Assembly: GCF_000421405.1 (NCBI RefSeq)
Contig: NZ_ATWY01000025.1
Span: forward strand, 1 to 34,288
DNA: 34,288 bases
Reading direction: 5' to 3'
Origin: Butyrivibrio sp. NC2007
GTDB taxonomy: Bacteria; Bacillota; Clostridia; Lachnospirales; Lachnospiraceae
Both the position numbers and the translations under genes were made by a program. Below the pieces are notes generated by a model that was not told where the DNA came from, ran no database searches, and saw nothing but the letters and a program-made list of their open reading frames with translations. Shown in pieces: positions 1-9,058 of the stretch (position 1 is its first letter; each line of letters begins with the position of its first letter).

Positions 1-14
1 CGTTTATCTCTCAT
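1..14 (-). CDS. First codons of a gene cut off by the window edge
   Basis: An ATG at 14–12 on the minus strand is preceded by a perfect AAGGAGG ribosome-binding site (plus-strand cctcctt, 21–27) at a spacing of 6 bases. It reads Met-Arg-Asp-Lys before the window ends. The ribosome-binding site overlaps the stop codon of the upstream lipoprotein gene, so this is very likely the next gene of the same operon. Nothing can be said about its function. Confidence 0.6.
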
Positions 15-25
15 GAACAGCCTCC

Positions 26-730
26 TTATGGATTGTGCGTTCGATATTCTCCGTTTATATCACATTCGCATACCGGTATTCCTGGTCTGTATTCCCAAAT
101 CATTTTGCATAACTCATCAATATCGTCATCAAGCATGTTGAAAACAACAACCTGCTCAAGGCCATCAATATTCTTTAGTATTCCTAAACTCTCTTTTGAG
201 ATTCCACTGCCATAATCGAAATATATTGAAGCTACAGACGCCTTTAAATTAACATCTTCTGTGTAGACTTCCTCCGGAAGATCCATCTTGTATAATTCTA
301 TGGTTTCAACTTTTCCGGATTGCAGGTCTTTCAAAGCATCATTCTGATCCAGCACGTAGGAATCAGGTGCCTTGTTACCAAACGCAAGTAATGATGTCAA
401 TTGTTTTCGATTTCCACTCACAGCTATAATTGAGATATCGGAATCACCAAAGTATCCCGGATTCTCATCAATGAACAGGTTGGTGGCATCAACCACCTCG
501 CTCAGTTCTCTATATCCGTCTACATTCACACACTGAATACGCAGTTGTATTGTACCGTCTTTCTCACTGTAGCTCTCAACTGAAAGATTCTTTTTACTCT
601 TCAAATCCAGCGTGTTTACCCATTCTTCATAAGAGGTGTCAATGGAATTGCTTGAGAATCCACATCCAACGAAAAGAATACATATACAAACTGTAGCTAG
701 CAATATTATTGCTTCAATTCTTTTTTTCAT
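26..730 (-). CDS. Predicted lipoprotein of unknown function, 234 aa
   Basis: I do not recognise this family. The N-terminus is a lipoprotein signal: positively charged MKKR, a hydrophobic stretch at about residues 6–20, and a lipobox ending FVGC with the acylated cysteine at residue 23, so the mature protein should be anchored on the outer face of the membrane. The remaining 210 residues are acidic and soluble, with no further membrane segment and no motif I can name. It follows the 161-residue gene by 26 bases on the same strand and is followed at once by another gene start at base 14, so it lies in a small operon. Upstream of the ATG there is only a weak GAGA-type ribosome-binding site. The region is AT-richer than the genes after 2.2 kb, which would fit an accessory cassette. 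Confidence 0.75.
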   Translation of the reverse strand: MKKRIEAIILLATVCICILFVGCGFSSNSIDTSYEEWVNTLDLKSKKNLSVESYSEKDGTIQLRIQCVNVDGYRELSEVVDATNLFIDENPGYFGDSDISIIAVSGNRKQLTSLLAFGNKAPDSYVLDQNDALKDLQSGKVETIELYKMDLPEEVYTEDVNLKASVASIYFDYGSGISKESLGILKNIDGLEQVVVFNMLDDDIDELCKMIWEYRPGIPVCECDINGEYRTHNP

Positions 731-756
731 AGCATTTATCTCACTTATGCACTAGC

Positions 757-1242
757 TTAGTAATTTACGTCTTCTTCATATCTGGACCACGCACTTTTCA
801 TTTGCTTCCAATCCATTTTTGTAACCGTATCTTCACCATTTTCCACATTTGACATTATCATCTCGAACTCATCAAAGCTTTCATTAGTAATTTGTGCTAT
901 CCATAATGGACGCTCTACTTCATGAAAACCATGCTCTTTTGCATAGGTAGCATTACCAGTGAGTACTACCACATCATTGCCTCTGACATCACTCACAAAG
1001 AATGCCAAGCCATCTGAAAATGCCCGAAACGCAACTGTAAAACAACCATTTGTGTCTTTTAAGTTAACAGTTTTCTCGTAACAAATAATGCCGCCTCGAC
1101 CGATGTCTGTTTTTCGGAAGCCATCTACGGGAGTATAACGCCATATATCTGCTTTTTTCCCTTTTTTTTCGATATTGAATATTTCACCTTTATACTCTGT
1201 AAGCATTACTTTCCACCGTTGCTTTTTCAAATACATGTTCAC
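757..1242 (-). CDS. Hypothetical protein, 161 aa or shorter
   Basis: No family recognised. The protein is soluble, without signal peptide or membrane segment, mixed alpha/beta in appearance and rich in aromatic residues (WRYTPVDGF near the N-terminus; a tryptophan-rich C-terminus with MDWKQMKSAW). The open frame begins with GTG at 1242, five bases after the stop codon of the preceding gene. An internal ATG at 1206, beginning MLTEYKGE, has a better-placed ribosome-binding site (GGTGG, 6 bases upstream) and may be the true start, giving 149 residues. It is the middle gene of a minus-strand cassette with the zinc-ribbon-like protein and the lipoprotein. The cassette may encode a small sensing or toxin/immunity-like unit, but nothing in the sequence proves that. 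Confidence 0.65.
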   Translation of the reverse strand: MNMYLKKQRWKVMLTEYKGEIFNIEKKGKKADIWRYTPVDGFRKTDIGRGGIICYEKTVNLKDTNGCFTVAFRAFSDGLAFFVSDVRGNDVVVLTGNATYAKEHGFHEVERPLWIAQITNESFDEFEMIMSNVENGEDTVTKMDWKQMKSAWSRYEEDVNY

Positions 1243-1247
1243 TCATT

Positions 1248-2105
1248 TTAGTCGCCGCCTAAGATATCTGATTTAATGCTTCTTTTTTCAATTCGTACTT
1301 TATCTATTTTGGCTGTCTCTTCCGGAGACAGATCTTTATATGTACCATCATAAAAATTATGGGTAAAACTTATCGGACAGCTATCATACAAGGATGGATC
1401 AGTTTCTTTTTTCATATGATCGTTTATCATTACATTACTCAAATGCTCAGATACAGCAATCACCTCAAAAAGATAACCATAGAGCGATACGTACATAGTG
1501 CACTTGTAAATATCATCAAATTCTTTGGCATTTAGTTGTGTCCGATACTTACATCTGCCCTTATAGCGAGTTTTTTTAGATTGTTTACATATTGGCACGG
1601 CTGAATGTATAACAACCTGCTTATCTCCTTTTAAAGTTACATCATAGCAGTTCCCTTCATACAGTCCTTCGTGATAAACACCCCATCCGGAAAAAGTTGA
1701 TTCTTTCGAAAATTCTTTTGCGTTATATTCTTCCACTATTACGCCGACGAGTCTTTCTGCTTCCTTCTGTCTCATGTCTTTGACATGATTTATCATGCAG
1801 TCAACCGCCTCTTTAACTGCATCTTCTGCATCTTGGCTTTGCAGCCTCTTTTCCCCGAACACGGATTGAAGCTTGAAGAAATAGCTGTTATGTATTACCG
1901 GCTGTTTTTTCCACTCAACATTTGCGATTAGGTTTTCACCAAGGAAAATGTCAAAGCTTTTCATAAACAGTTCATGCTCATAGTTTGTATCACAGACACT
2001 TAAGCATTCATTACACAGGCAGATATATCCGCTTGATGCATCAATACTATATTGGTTATTGCATTTATTACAGGATACCAACATCTCTCTTCTCCAATTC
2101 ATCAT
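1248..2105 (-). CDS. Hypothetical protein with N-terminal Cys-rich zinc-ribbon-like segment
   Basis: The frame can be extended to a GTG at 2162, but a promoter with TTGCAA and TATAAT boxes (2143–2171) lies across that extension, so transcription would begin near 2136, downstream of the GTG. Translation therefore most likely starts at the paired ATGs at 2105/2102 (GAGG just upstream) or at 2084 (GGAG, 7-base spacing, protein beginning MLVSCNKC). Six cysteines (31, 34, 48, 50, 53 and 57 in the long frame) form a CxxC…CxCxxC pattern typical of a structural zinc site. The remaining ~240 residues are soluble, charged and not recognised. It is the first gene of the cassette that continues with the 161-residue protein and the lipoprotein. 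Confidence 0.65.
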   Translation of the reverse strand: MMNWRREMLVSCNKCNNQYSIDASSGYICLCNECLSVCDTNYEHELFMKSFDIFLGENLIANVEWKKQPVIHNSYFFKLQSVFGEKRLQSQDAEDAVKEAVDCMINHVKDMRQKEAERLVGVIVEEYNAKEFSKESTFSGWGVYHEGLYEGNCYDVTLKGDKQVVIHSAVPICKQSKKTRYKGRCKYRTQLNAKEFDDIYKCTMYVSLYGYLFEVIAVSEHLSNVMINDHMKKETDPSLYDSCPISFTHNFYDGTYKDLSPEETAKIDKVRIEKRSIKSDILGGD

Positions 2106-2142
2106 GTCCTCTGAATTTATTAAATTTTTATAAATAAATCGT

Positions 2143-2171
2143 ATTATATTTGATTTATCCACTTATTGCAA
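2143..2171 (-). promoter_or_regulatory. Sigma-A-type promoter of the hypothetical cassette
   Basis: On the minus strand TTGCAA (2171–2166) and TATAAT (2148–2143) are separated by exactly 17 bases, which is close to the sigma-A consensus. It sits just beyond the ftsH terminator and is placed to transcribe the zinc-ribbon-like gene. The predicted transcription start is near 2136, which decides against the upstream GTG at 2162. Confidence 0.65.
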
Positions 2172-2176
2172 CACAT

Positions 2177-2206
2177 TAAAAAAGGCCATGGAAAAAGTCC
2201 ATGGCC
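2177..2206 (-). terminator. Rho-independent terminator of ftsH
   Basis: Arms GGCCATGG (2206–2199 on the minus strand) and CCATGGCC (2191–2184) with a 7-base loop form an 8-bp stem, followed by six T residues (2183–2178). It lies 13 bases beyond the ftsH stop codon. Confidence 0.85.
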
Positions 2207-2218
2207 TAAAATCATGTC

Positions 2219-4447
2219 TTAGTCTTTCTTATCAAAGTCCTCAGGAACGCGGGAGAAAAGTCCCTGGTTCTGAGTGGGCTGAGGCACTTCCTGTTCTGAA
2301 GACTCTTCTGTGACAGGGGTATCTGTATCTACTTCACGGAAGTCCTGAACCTGTGGCTCGGAAGCCGGTGTCTGCTCCGGTTCACTTACTACCGGGTTCT
2401 CAACAGGCTGCTCGGGAGCAGGCTCTTCTTTCTTAGGCTTTTTAACAGGAACATCCTCACCAACCTTAGCTGATTCAGCTCTTGTGGCGTAGATTCTTCC
2501 TTCCTTAGCCTTCTCCTGCTCTTCCTCTGTGGGTTCAGGAATGTTCTCAACCTCGCGGTAGATCTTCATGAACTCCTTACCTGTAATGGTCTCTTTCTCA
2601 ATAAGGAACTGAGCAATCTTGTCCATTGCATCGAGGTGCTCGCTGATGATCTTCTTAGCCTTGGCGTAGCACTCTGCAAGGAGCTTCTGAACCTCGGCAT
2701 CAACCTCAGCAGCTGTCTGATCGGAACAGTTAAGGACTCTGTTTCCGTCCAGGTATCTGTTCTGGATTGACTCAAGCTGCATAAGTCCGAACTTGTCGCT
2801 CATACCGAACATGGTGATCATGCTGCGCGCCATGCTGGTAGCTTTTTCTATATCGTTCTCAGCACCGGTGGTTACCGTATTAAAGATAACTTCCTCTGCT
2901 GCTCGTCCGCCGAGGCTGACGATGATGTCATCTATGATCTCGTCCTTGGTCTGAAGGAATTTCTCATCCTCAGGAACCTGCATTACATATCCGAGAGCTC
3001 CCATGGTTCTTGGAACAATGGTGATCTTCTGTACGGGTTCTGTGTTCTTTTGAACCGCGCTGATAAGCGCATGTCCAACCTCGTGATAGGATACGATCTT
3101 TCGCTCTGCCTTACTGAGGATTCGGTCCTTCTTCTCTTTTCCTACAAGAACCTGCTCAACGGCTTCCATAAGATCCTGCTGGCATACATACTCTCTGTGT
3201 GCCTTGACTGCATTGATGGCTGCCTCATTGATCATGTTGGCAAGGTCGGATCCTACAGCTCCGCTGGTTGCAAGTGCGATGGCCTTAAGATCAACGGTCT
3301 CATCCATCTTAACATCCTTGGAGTGAACCTTGAGGATCTCCTCACGTCCCTTAAGGTCAGGCTTATCAACGATGATTCGTCTGTCAAAACGTCCCGGACG
3401 CAAAAGAGCTTTATCCAGGATCTCAGGTCTGTTGGTAGCGCCAAGGATAAGTACACCCTTGGAAGAATCGAAACCATCCATCTCTGAAAGGAGCTGGTTA
3501 AGAGTCTGCTCTCTCTCCTCATTGCCTCCGCCGTACTTGCTGTCACGGCTTCTACCGATGGCATCGATCTCATCTATGAAAATGATACATGGTGCATTCT
3601 TACTTGCTTCGCTGAAAAGATCTCTAACCCTGCTGGCACCTACGCCGACATAGAGCTCGATGAAGTCCGAACCTGCCAGTGAGAAGAAAGGTACATGTGC
3701 TTCTCCGGCAACAGCCTTGGCAAGAAGTGTCTTACCTGTTCCGGGAGGGCCTACAAGCAGAGCGCCCTTGGGGAGCTTAGCTCCGATCTTGGCGTACTTA
3801 CTTGGGTTATGGAGGAAATCTACGACTTCCACCAAAGACTCTTTTGCCTCATCCTCACCTGCTACATCCTTGAATGTAACTCCGGTCTCCTTCTGTACAT
3901 AGACCTTGGCATTGCTCTTACCTACGCTAAGTGGTCCGCCGCCTCTGCCCATTCTCTTGAAGATGATGGAGAGAAGGAGCCACATAAGAAGAATCGGCGC
4001 TATATAATAAAGAAGAAACGTAAGTATAGCACCTGAGCTGTCGGGAACTTCGCTTGATACCTCAACTCCCGCATCCAGCATTCTCTGGGTAAGGACGCTG
4101 TCCTCTTCTGCCTTGCCTGTGTAATAAGTCACTGTGGTATAGCCTGTGAGGGAATAGCCAAAGCCGAGCTGGTCTTCTGCCTTGGTTTCCTTGGGATAGA
4201 TGTTGATGCGATCTTCCTCGATCACGATCTTCTCTATCTCGCCGGCCTCTACCTTCTGAATGAATTCCGAATAGGTAACTTCACTGTTGGTGTTCTCTGA
4301 AAATGCTCTGAGAAAGTATGTCATGCAGAACATTGTTACCAGTGCTGCTACAAGTAGCAGTATGAGGTTCTGTCTTCTCGGAGAATTATTGCCACCCCCT
4401 CCGAGAGGGTTGTTATTTCCATTTCTTTGATTTTGATTATTGTCCAT
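2219..4447 (-). CDS. ftsH: ATP-dependent zinc metalloprotease FtsH
   Basis: Membrane-anchored AAA+ protease that extracts and degrades membrane and short-lived cytosolic proteins, acting as a hexamer. Two membrane segments (about residues 27–48 and 139–163) flank the extracytoplasmic FtsH_ext domain. The AAA domain follows with Walker A GPPGTGKT (233–240), Walker [12 protein letters not shown] (288–298) and a second region of homology ending in RPGRFDRR (350–357). The M41 peptidase has the zinc motif HEVGH at 455–459 and the GAEND region downstream. The N-terminus is Asn/Gly-rich. The C-terminus carries an unusually long acidic Pro/Glu/Gln tail of about 100 residues (roughly 640–742), probably disordered. 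The start ATG has AGGAAAA at proper distance. It is transcribed divergently from pyrG and ends in its own terminator. Confidence 0.97.
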   Translation of the reverse strand: MDNNQNQRNGNNNPLGGGGNNSPRRQNLILLLVAALVTMFCMTYFLRAFSENTNSEVTYSEFIQKVEAGEIEKIVIEEDRINIYPKETKAEDQLGFGYSLTGYTTVTYYTGKAEEDSVLTQRMLDAGVEVSSEVPDSSGAILTFLLYYIAPILLMWLLLSIIFKRMGRGGGPLSVGKSNAKVYVQKETGVTFKDVAGEDEAKESLVEVVDFLHNPSKYAKIGAKLPKGALLVGPPGTGKTLLAKAVAGEAHVPFFSLAGSDFIELYVGVGASRVRDLFSEASKNAPCIIFIDEIDAIGRSRDSKYGGGNEEREQTLNQLLSEMDGFDSSKGVLILGATNRPEILDKALLRPGRFDRRIIVDKPDLKGREEILKVHSKDVKMDETVDLKAIALATSGAVGSDLANMINEAAINAVKAHREYVCQQDLMEAVEQVLVGKEKKDRILSKAERKIVSYHEVGHALISAVQKNTEPVQKITIVPRTMGALGYVMQVPEDEKFLQTKDEIIDDIIVSLGGRAAEEVIFNTVTTGAENDIEKATSMARSMITMFGMSDKFGLMQLESIQNRYLDGNRVLNCSDQTAAEVDAEVQKLLAECYAKAKKIISEHLDAMDKIAQFLIEKETITGKEFMKIYREVENIPEPTEEEQEKAKEGRIYATRAESAKVGEDVPVKKPKKEEPAPEQPVENPVVSEPEQTPASEPQVQDFREVDTDTPVTEESSEQEVPQPTQNQGLFSRVPEDFDKKD

Positions 4448-4478
4448 ATATTTTCCTACTTCCTTAAATGTCCGTTCA

Positions 4479-4487
4479 TGCTATAAT
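4479..4487 (+). promoter_or_regulatory. Extended -10 promoter of pyrG
   Basis: TGCTATAAT at 4479–4487 is a full extended -10 element (TG, one base, TATAAT). No good -35 box is visible, which is normal for extended -10 promoters. Transcription would start near 4494, giving a leader of about 63 bases before the pyrG ATG at 4557. It faces the ftsH promoter. Confidence 0.5.
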
Positions 4488-4515
4488 AAAAAGGATGTTT
4501 TAACTATAACATAGA

Positions 4516-4544
4516 ATTATATCGTGTACAATCGATTAAATCAA
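4516..4544 (-). promoter_or_regulatory. Promoter of ftsH
   Basis: On the minus strand TTGATT (4544–4539) and TATAAT (4521–4516) are 17 bases apart. Predicted transcription start is near 4509, giving a leader of about 62 bases. The -35 box lies next to the pyrG ribosome-binding site, so the promoter sits inside the pyrG leader. Confidence 0.6.
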
Positions 4545-4556
4545 GGGGAGGCGAAA

Positions 4557-6167
4557 ATGGCAGTAAAATACATCTTTGTGACAGGTGGTGTTGTATCAGG
4601 TCTAGGGAAAGGAATCACTGCTGCGTCGCTGGGACGTCTACTTAAGGCCCGCGGCTACAAAGTTACAATGCAGAAGTTTGATCCATATATTAATATCGAC
4701 CCGGGTACAATGAACCCCGTACAGCACGGAGAGGTATTCGTTACCGAAGACGGAACAGAGACAGACCTTGACCTTGGTCACTATGAGAGATTCATCGACG
4801 AGAACCTGGACAAGAACTCAAACGTCACAACCGGTAAGATCTACTGGTCAGTTCTTCAGAAGGAGCGTCGCGGTGATTACGGCGGAAGGACCGTTCAGGT
4901 AATCCCTCACATCACCAATGAGATCAAGAGCAAGTTCTACCGCAACTTTACAGATGATGAGACACGTATCGCCATCATCGAGGTTGGAGGAACCGTGGGA
5001 GATATCGAGTCACAGCCGTTCCTTGAGGCCATCAGACAGTTCCAGCACGAGGTAGGACACGACAATGCAATGCTCATCCTTGTTTCTCTCATTCCTTACC
5101 TTCGCTGCTCACAGGAGATCAAGACCAAGCCCACACAGTCAGCTGTTAAGACTATGCAGGGAATGGGACTTCAGCCCGACGTTATCGTCTGCAGAAGTGA
5201 GCTGGAGCTGGATATCGAGACCAAGGAGAAGATAGCTCTTTTCTGTAATGTTCCATCAAGCCATGTTCTCAACAACCTTGACCTTGAATACTTATATGAA
5301 GCACCACTTGCCATGGAAAAAGAGCATCTGGCTCAGGTTGCATGTGAGTGCTTGAACCTTGAATGTCCCGAGCCCGACCTTACAGACTGGAAGGCAATGG
5401 TTGACACTCTCTACTCCCTTAAGCACGAGACAAGGGTTGCCCTTGTTGGTAAATATACTCAGCTCCACGACGCTTACATCAGCGTTGTTGAGGCACTTAA
5501 GCACGGCGGTATTTCCAATCAGACAGCAGTTGACATCAAGTGGGTTGATTCAGAGGAAGTTACCGAGGACAATGTTGCAGAAATCCTCTCAGATGTTGAC
5601 GGACTTATTGTTCCCGGCGGATTCGGCGATCGTGGTATCGAAGGTATGATCACCTCCATCAAGTATGCGAGAGAGAACAACCTTCCGTTCCTTGGACTTT
5701 GTCTTGGAATGCAGCTGGCTATCGTTGAGTTTGCAAGAAACGTTGTCGGATATACAGATGCTCACTCAATTGAGTTTGATCCAAACACCCAGCATCCTAT
5801 GATAGCTCTTTTACCTGATCAGAACGGTGTTGAGGATATCGGCGGAACTCTCCGTCTTGGTTCATACCCTTGCGTTCTTGATAAGGACTCCAAGGCTTAC
5901 GAGCTCTTCGGCGATGAGAACATCACTGAGCGTCACCGTCACAGATATGAGGTTAACAACGACTACAGAAACGTGCTGGTTCAGAACGGAATGAAGCTCT
6001 GCGGAATGTCACCGGATGGCAGGATTGTTGAGATGATCGAACTTCCAAGCAATGACTTCCACATGGCAACTCAGGCACATCCTGAGCTTAAGAGCAGGCC
6101 TAACAGGCCACATCCGCTGTTCTCCGGATTTATTAAGGCTTCACTGGCGCATGAGAATAAGAGATAA
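4557..6167 (+). CDS. pyrG: CTP synthase (glutamine-hydrolysing)
   Basis: Converts UTP to CTP with ATP and glutamine, the last step of pyrimidine nucleotide synthesis. The amidoligase domain opens with [15 protein letters not shown], the P-loop-like ATP site of the family, and contains [16 protein letters not shown] and the GGTVGDIES motif. The glutamine amidotransferase domain has the nucleophile Cys382 in GLCLGMQ and the HPE triad segment near the C-terminus (QAHPE). The length of 536 residues is typical. The frame continues upstream to a GTG at 4524, but the start at 4557 is chosen because GGGGAGG stands 5 bases before it and [11 protein letters not shown] is the conserved family N-terminus. 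Single-gene transcript with its own terminator. Confidence 0.97.
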   Translation: MAVKYIFVTGGVVSGLGKGITAASLGRLLKARGYKVTMQKFDPYINIDPGTMNPVQHGEVFVTEDGTETDLDLGHYERFIDENLDKNSNVTTGKIYWSVLQKERRGDYGGRTVQVIPHITNEIKSKFYRNFTDDETRIAIIEVGGTVGDIESQPFLEAIRQFQHEVGHDNAMLILVSLIPYLRCSQEIKTKPTQSAVKTMQGMGLQPDVIVCRSELELDIETKEKIALFCNVPSSHVLNNLDLEYLYEAPLAMEKEHLAQVACECLNLECPEPDLTDWKAMVDTLYSLKHETRVALVGKYTQLHDAYISVVEALKHGGISNQTAVDIKWVDSEEVTEDNVAEILSDVDGLIVPGGFGDRGIEGMITSIKYARENNLPFLGLCLGMQLAIVEFARNVVGYTDAHSIEFDPNTQHPMIALLPDQNGVEDIGGTLRLGSYPCVLDKDSKAYELFGDENITERHRHRYEVNNDYRNVLVQNGMKLCGMSPDGRIVEMIELPSNDFHMATQAHPELKSRPNRPHPLFSGFIKASLAHENKR

Positions 6168-6175
6168 AAATTATA

Positions 6176-6211
6176 AAGGCTTTCCTCTTGGCGGAGGAAA
6201 GCCTTATTTTT
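6176..6211. terminator. Terminator between convergent pyrG and the PUL operon
   Basis: Arms AAGGCTTTCCTC (6176–6187) and GAGGAAAGCCTT (6194–6205) form a perfect 12-bp stem with a 6-base loop, followed on the plus strand by ATTTTTA (6206–6212). It terminates pyrG. On the minus strand the flank after the stem is only moderately T-rich, so it may serve both directions. The stop codon of the minus-strand gene (6210–6212) overlaps the T-tract. Confidence 0.8.
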
Positions 6212-7001
6212 ACTTGGATTCCGTGCCGTAGACTTCGATCTGGGTCAGCGCCGGGAAGGGGCTTGGGTCGTCTGCTTTGATCAAGTTGCCAAGCTTGAGG
6301 GATTCGATTCCCTTTCTGGTTATGTTGAATATATGTGGCTCCTGTACTTTCTTGTCCATTTTTATGGTTTCGCTGCTGCCGTCAGAGAAGGTAAAGGTTC
6401 CTTGTATCCACCAGTTGTCATGCGGGAAATCCGCTCTTGTGTACAGGACGATCTTGTCGATATCTACCTTTCTTCCGAAGTCCAGCGTGATCTCTGCATC
6501 GTCCTGCCTGTTGATGCCCCAGGATTCGTATGGCCACTCACCATGGGAAAGGGTTGCCTTGCATCCGTCTATTGCGTTACGTGCTGCAAACACGGCTTCG
6601 CCTCTGGTCTCAACGTTGGCGCTGGCGTGCGGATAAACTCCTGATACTTCATGCTGGTCAAAGGGATTAAGCGCCAGGTTTCTGTAGGCTTTGATCTCGT
6701 ATTCTTCTGCCTTCCTGATGGTGACTATGTGCCTGTTTCCGAAGAAGGAAAGGGGATTGTAGCTTGTCTTTTTCTCATAGAAGGGCACAGTGAAGAGAAC
6801 TGTTTCCTCCTTTATCAGTACCAGCGCCGGGTCGATGGTGGCATCCACCTTCACCACATAGAACTCTCCCGGAGTTATTCCGGAGAACTCGATGATATCG
6901 CCTTTCCTGTATTCTCCATCCCAGGCCAGAATCACTTCTGCCTCGCATTCCGCTTCTGCTTTCGGGACATGGTCCCAGTCATTGTATATGCTAATCTTCA
7001 T
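6210..7001 (-). CDS. Discoidin (F5/8 type C)-like carbohydrate-binding protein
   Basis: The C-terminal part (about residues 105–263) reads like a galactose-binding-type beta-sandwich: NLALNPFDQHE, then NAIDG, a tryptophan-rich loop (WPYESWGINRQDD), ITLDFGRKVDIDKIVLYTR and a closing LTQIEVYG strand. This is the signature of F5/8 type C/discoidin domains. The N-terminal 105 residues look like a separate beta-rich domain I cannot name. There is no signal peptide, so the protein should be cytoplasmic. Its ATG overlaps the stop of the DUF2264 gene in an ATGA junction (6998–7001), implying translational coupling and probably a joint function with that protein. Last gene of the operon. Family assignment is by pattern only. 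Confidence 0.7.
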   Translation of the reverse strand: MKISIYNDWDHVPKAEAECEAEVILAWDGEYRKGDIIEFSGITPGEFYVVKVDATIDPALVLIKEETVLFTVPFYEKKTSYNPLSFFGNRHIVTIRKAEEYEIKAYRNLALNPFDQHEVSGVYPHASANVETRGEAVFAARNAIDGCKATLSHGEWPYESWGINRQDDAEITLDFGRKVDIDKIVLYTRADFPHDNWWIQGTFTFSDGSSETIKMDKKVQEPHIFNITRKGIESLKLGNLIKADDPSPFPALTQIEVYGTESK

Positions 7002-9040
7002 ACTGAAAATCTCCCTTCGATGCCGTAGAAGTCGATCACTCTTGTTTCGCCGCTCTTTAGGTGGATTGTAACGGGGCCGTAGCCGCCGCAGTTCTGGGGA
7101 TCGGTGTATTCCACTTTCTCTATAGGAAAGATCTCGTCCTCGGTGAAGTCCTCCAGAGACTCCTTGGTGATGACCTGGGAGATCAGGAAGTAGGGTTCGT
7201 ACCCGTACTGCTTCTGCCTGGAAGTCTTGGCGTACATGACGATGGACTTCTTGCTGTCGGGGTTTGTGCCCTCAGAGTCTATGCGCTCAATGCTGCTCCA
7301 GCCGTCGAATATGGTGAAGGCCATCTGCTTCTCTTTGCCGGTGTGGTCATGGCCCTTAAGGACTGCTGCCCTGGCTCCGTTCTTCTCAAGAAATGTGACA
7401 TCTGTGCCGTTATCCGGGAAGCCGAAGGCGCCGAGCGTTACTTCAAGTGGCCTTCTGTACATGCGGATCTTGTCGGCCCTGATGATTCCGTAGGGAACGG
7501 CAAAGTCCGCCAGGTCGATAGCTGTGCGCCAGTGGCACTCGGTCTCCATCTCGTAGTCAAAGAACTGCCTCCTGTAGAGGACCTCGTCCTTCTCTCCCGC
7601 CCAGTAAGTGACATTTCCGCGAAGCGCCATGTCTTCGTCGGTGTAACGAACCACGTACTGCTGGGACTCAACCGCTCTATCCACGGTAGCTTCCCATGGG
7701 AATTTAGAATTAAAGACAAGCTTGGAGTAATTGTTCATGCCATGCTCATCATCTTTGTGCTTAACAATCTTGCCGGTGCGGAGCTCCGTAATGCCGTTGG
7801 CCTGATGGTTTGCCATGCAAAGCCCCGGTCCGTCAAGGGTCCAGACCTTAGTTTCCTTATCCTTAAGCTCATCCCAGATTCCGCCATTCTCCCTGGCAGT
7901 CCAAAACGGATGATCCTCAGGCAAGTGCAGGCACAAGAGAGCCTTCGCCAGCCAGAAGGGTGACTCTGCGCAGGAGTATCCCTGAAGAAGCGGTGAGAAC
8001 GGACCGTAGAACCCAAGCGTCGGAACGCCCTCCCACAGGAAGTCATCCCTTGTGAAGAACTGAAGTAGCGACCCTGAGCAGATGCGTCTTGCAAGTCCCG
8101 GATCCACCGTAGGATTCTTCATCATAAGATTTCCGTCAATGGCGCTGGTAGCTGCGTTTCTGTAGATTCCGCTCCTGCCCCACATATTTGTAAAACCGTC
8201 CCTGTCGAAGAAATAGGGATAGGTCTTCATAAGTTCATTGGAATTCTCCTCAAACCTCGCTGCGATGTAAGGCTCTTTTTCATAGCCATACCAGTTGTTC
8301 CAGATGGCTGTGTACATGTTGAAAGCCCAGCATGAGTAGTAGTCAAAAGAGTGCCCGTCGCGATACCAGCCATCTCCAACATAATAATGAAGTATGTTCT
8401 GGGCGTGGTCTCTCATGATGTCCTCGTCGATCTCATACCCGTTCATGTAGAGGAAAGCAAGGTCCAACATGTTAAAGAGCCTCCAGTTCTGAGGCACAGT
8501 ATTGGCATGGGCAAAGTCCGACAGAAATGCTGCGATCCTGTCCTTCTCCTCCTTGCTGTACTTATCCCAAATCTCCTCCGCAGACATCCACAGGCAGATG
8601 ACTAGCGCCGCCGTCTCCACGGTCTGCTGATATGCAGCAAACAGATTTCCGCTCTCGTCCGTGCTCTTCATATCCGTGTAGTTCAGGACATAGTTAGGCT
8701 CCCCGGGCGTCACAGCGCACAGAACCTGCTTTGCATAGTAGTCCCTGACGTTTATCCCGTTCAGCTCAAGCTCCGGCTTAATATGCACAAGTGGCGCAGC
8801 TATGAAAAAAGATCTCGCCAGCCCCTCAAAGATCTCGGCCTTAAAGCGCCACTGCGGATGATCCGGCTGAGGATATGTGATCTCTCTCTCATACCTCGGC
8901 ATGACTACCGGATCCTCAATTGACTTAAGATTATTAAAGACGCCGGACAAAAGATATTCTGCCGCCTCTATCCAGCTCTCTCTGGTAAGCCCCGTGTAAG
9001 GGCTGAGTTCAAAGTCTGTATGTGTAGGTTTAAATACCAT
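6998..9040 (-). CDS. DUF2264 domain protein, probable glycoside hydrolase (GH154-like)
   Basis: 680 residues. The N-terminal ~360 residues match the DUF2264 pattern, an all-alpha barrel-like region rich in Trp and Tyr (YEREITYPQPDHPQWRF; YYVGDGWYRDGHSFDYYSCW; WGRSGIYRNAATSAIDG). The remainder is a beta-rich C-terminal domain. Some DUF2264-type proteins have, to my recollection, been placed in CAZy family GH154, which includes beta-glucuronidase activity. If right, that would suit its position beside a uronate-directed lyase and GH88, but the link is from memory. No signal peptide, so cytoplasmic. The start has a strong GGGGGGAGAG ribosome-binding site, 18 bases after the GH88 stop. Coupled to the downstream discoidin-like gene. 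Confidence 0.8.
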   Translation of the reverse strand: MVFKPTHTDFELSPYTGLTRESWIEAAEYLLSGVFNNLKSIEDPVVMPRYEREITYPQPDHPQWRFKAEIFEGLARSFFIAAPLVHIKPELELNGINVRDYYAKQVLCAVTPGEPNYVLNYTDMKSTDESGNLFAAYQQTVETAALVICLWMSAEEIWDKYSKEEKDRIAAFLSDFAHANTVPQNWRLFNMLDLAFLYMNGYEIDEDIMRDHAQNILHYYVGDGWYRDGHSFDYYSCWAFNMYTAIWNNWYGYEKEPYIAARFEENSNELMKTYPYFFDRDGFTNMWGRSGIYRNAATSAIDGNLMMKNPTVDPGLARRICSGSLLQFFTRDDFLWEGVPTLGFYGPFSPLLQGYSCAESPFWLAKALLCLHLPEDHPFWTARENGGIWDELKDKETKVWTLDGPGLCMANHQANGITELRTGKIVKHKDDEHGMNNYSKLVFNSKFPWEATVDRAVESQQYVVRYTDEDMALRGNVTYWAGEKDEVLYRRQFFDYEMETECHWRTAIDLADFAVPYGIIRADKIRMYRRPLEVTLGAFGFPDNGTDVTFLEKNGARAAVLKGHDHTGKEKQMAFTIFDGWSSIERIDSEGTNPDSKKSIVMYAKTSRQKQYGYEPYFLISQVITKESLEDFTEDEIFPIEKVEYTDPQNCGGYGPVTIHLKSGETRVIDFYGIEGRFSV

Positions 9041-9058
9041 CTTCTCTCCCCCCGGGCC

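Noticed and set aside
2106..2162. GTG start at 2162 for the zinc-ribbon-like protein
   Set aside because: A promoter with consensus boxes and spacing overlaps it, no ribosome-binding site precedes it, and better-placed ATGs follow.
3050..4036. Several open frames of 80–145 codons antisense to ftsH
   Set aside because: They lie wholly within a well-supported gene on the other strand, have no recognisable motifs or ribosome-binding sites, and arise from codon bias.
4494..4556. pyrG leader regulated by GGGC-type reiterative transcription as in B. subtilis
   Set aside because: The predicted transcript does not start with a GGGC run, and no terminator-like hairpin is visible in the leader.
7061..7963. 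A 300-codon open frame antisense to the DUF2264 gene
   Set aside because: Long but entirely overlaps a gene with family similarity and good start signals; the translated product shows no domain-like pattern.
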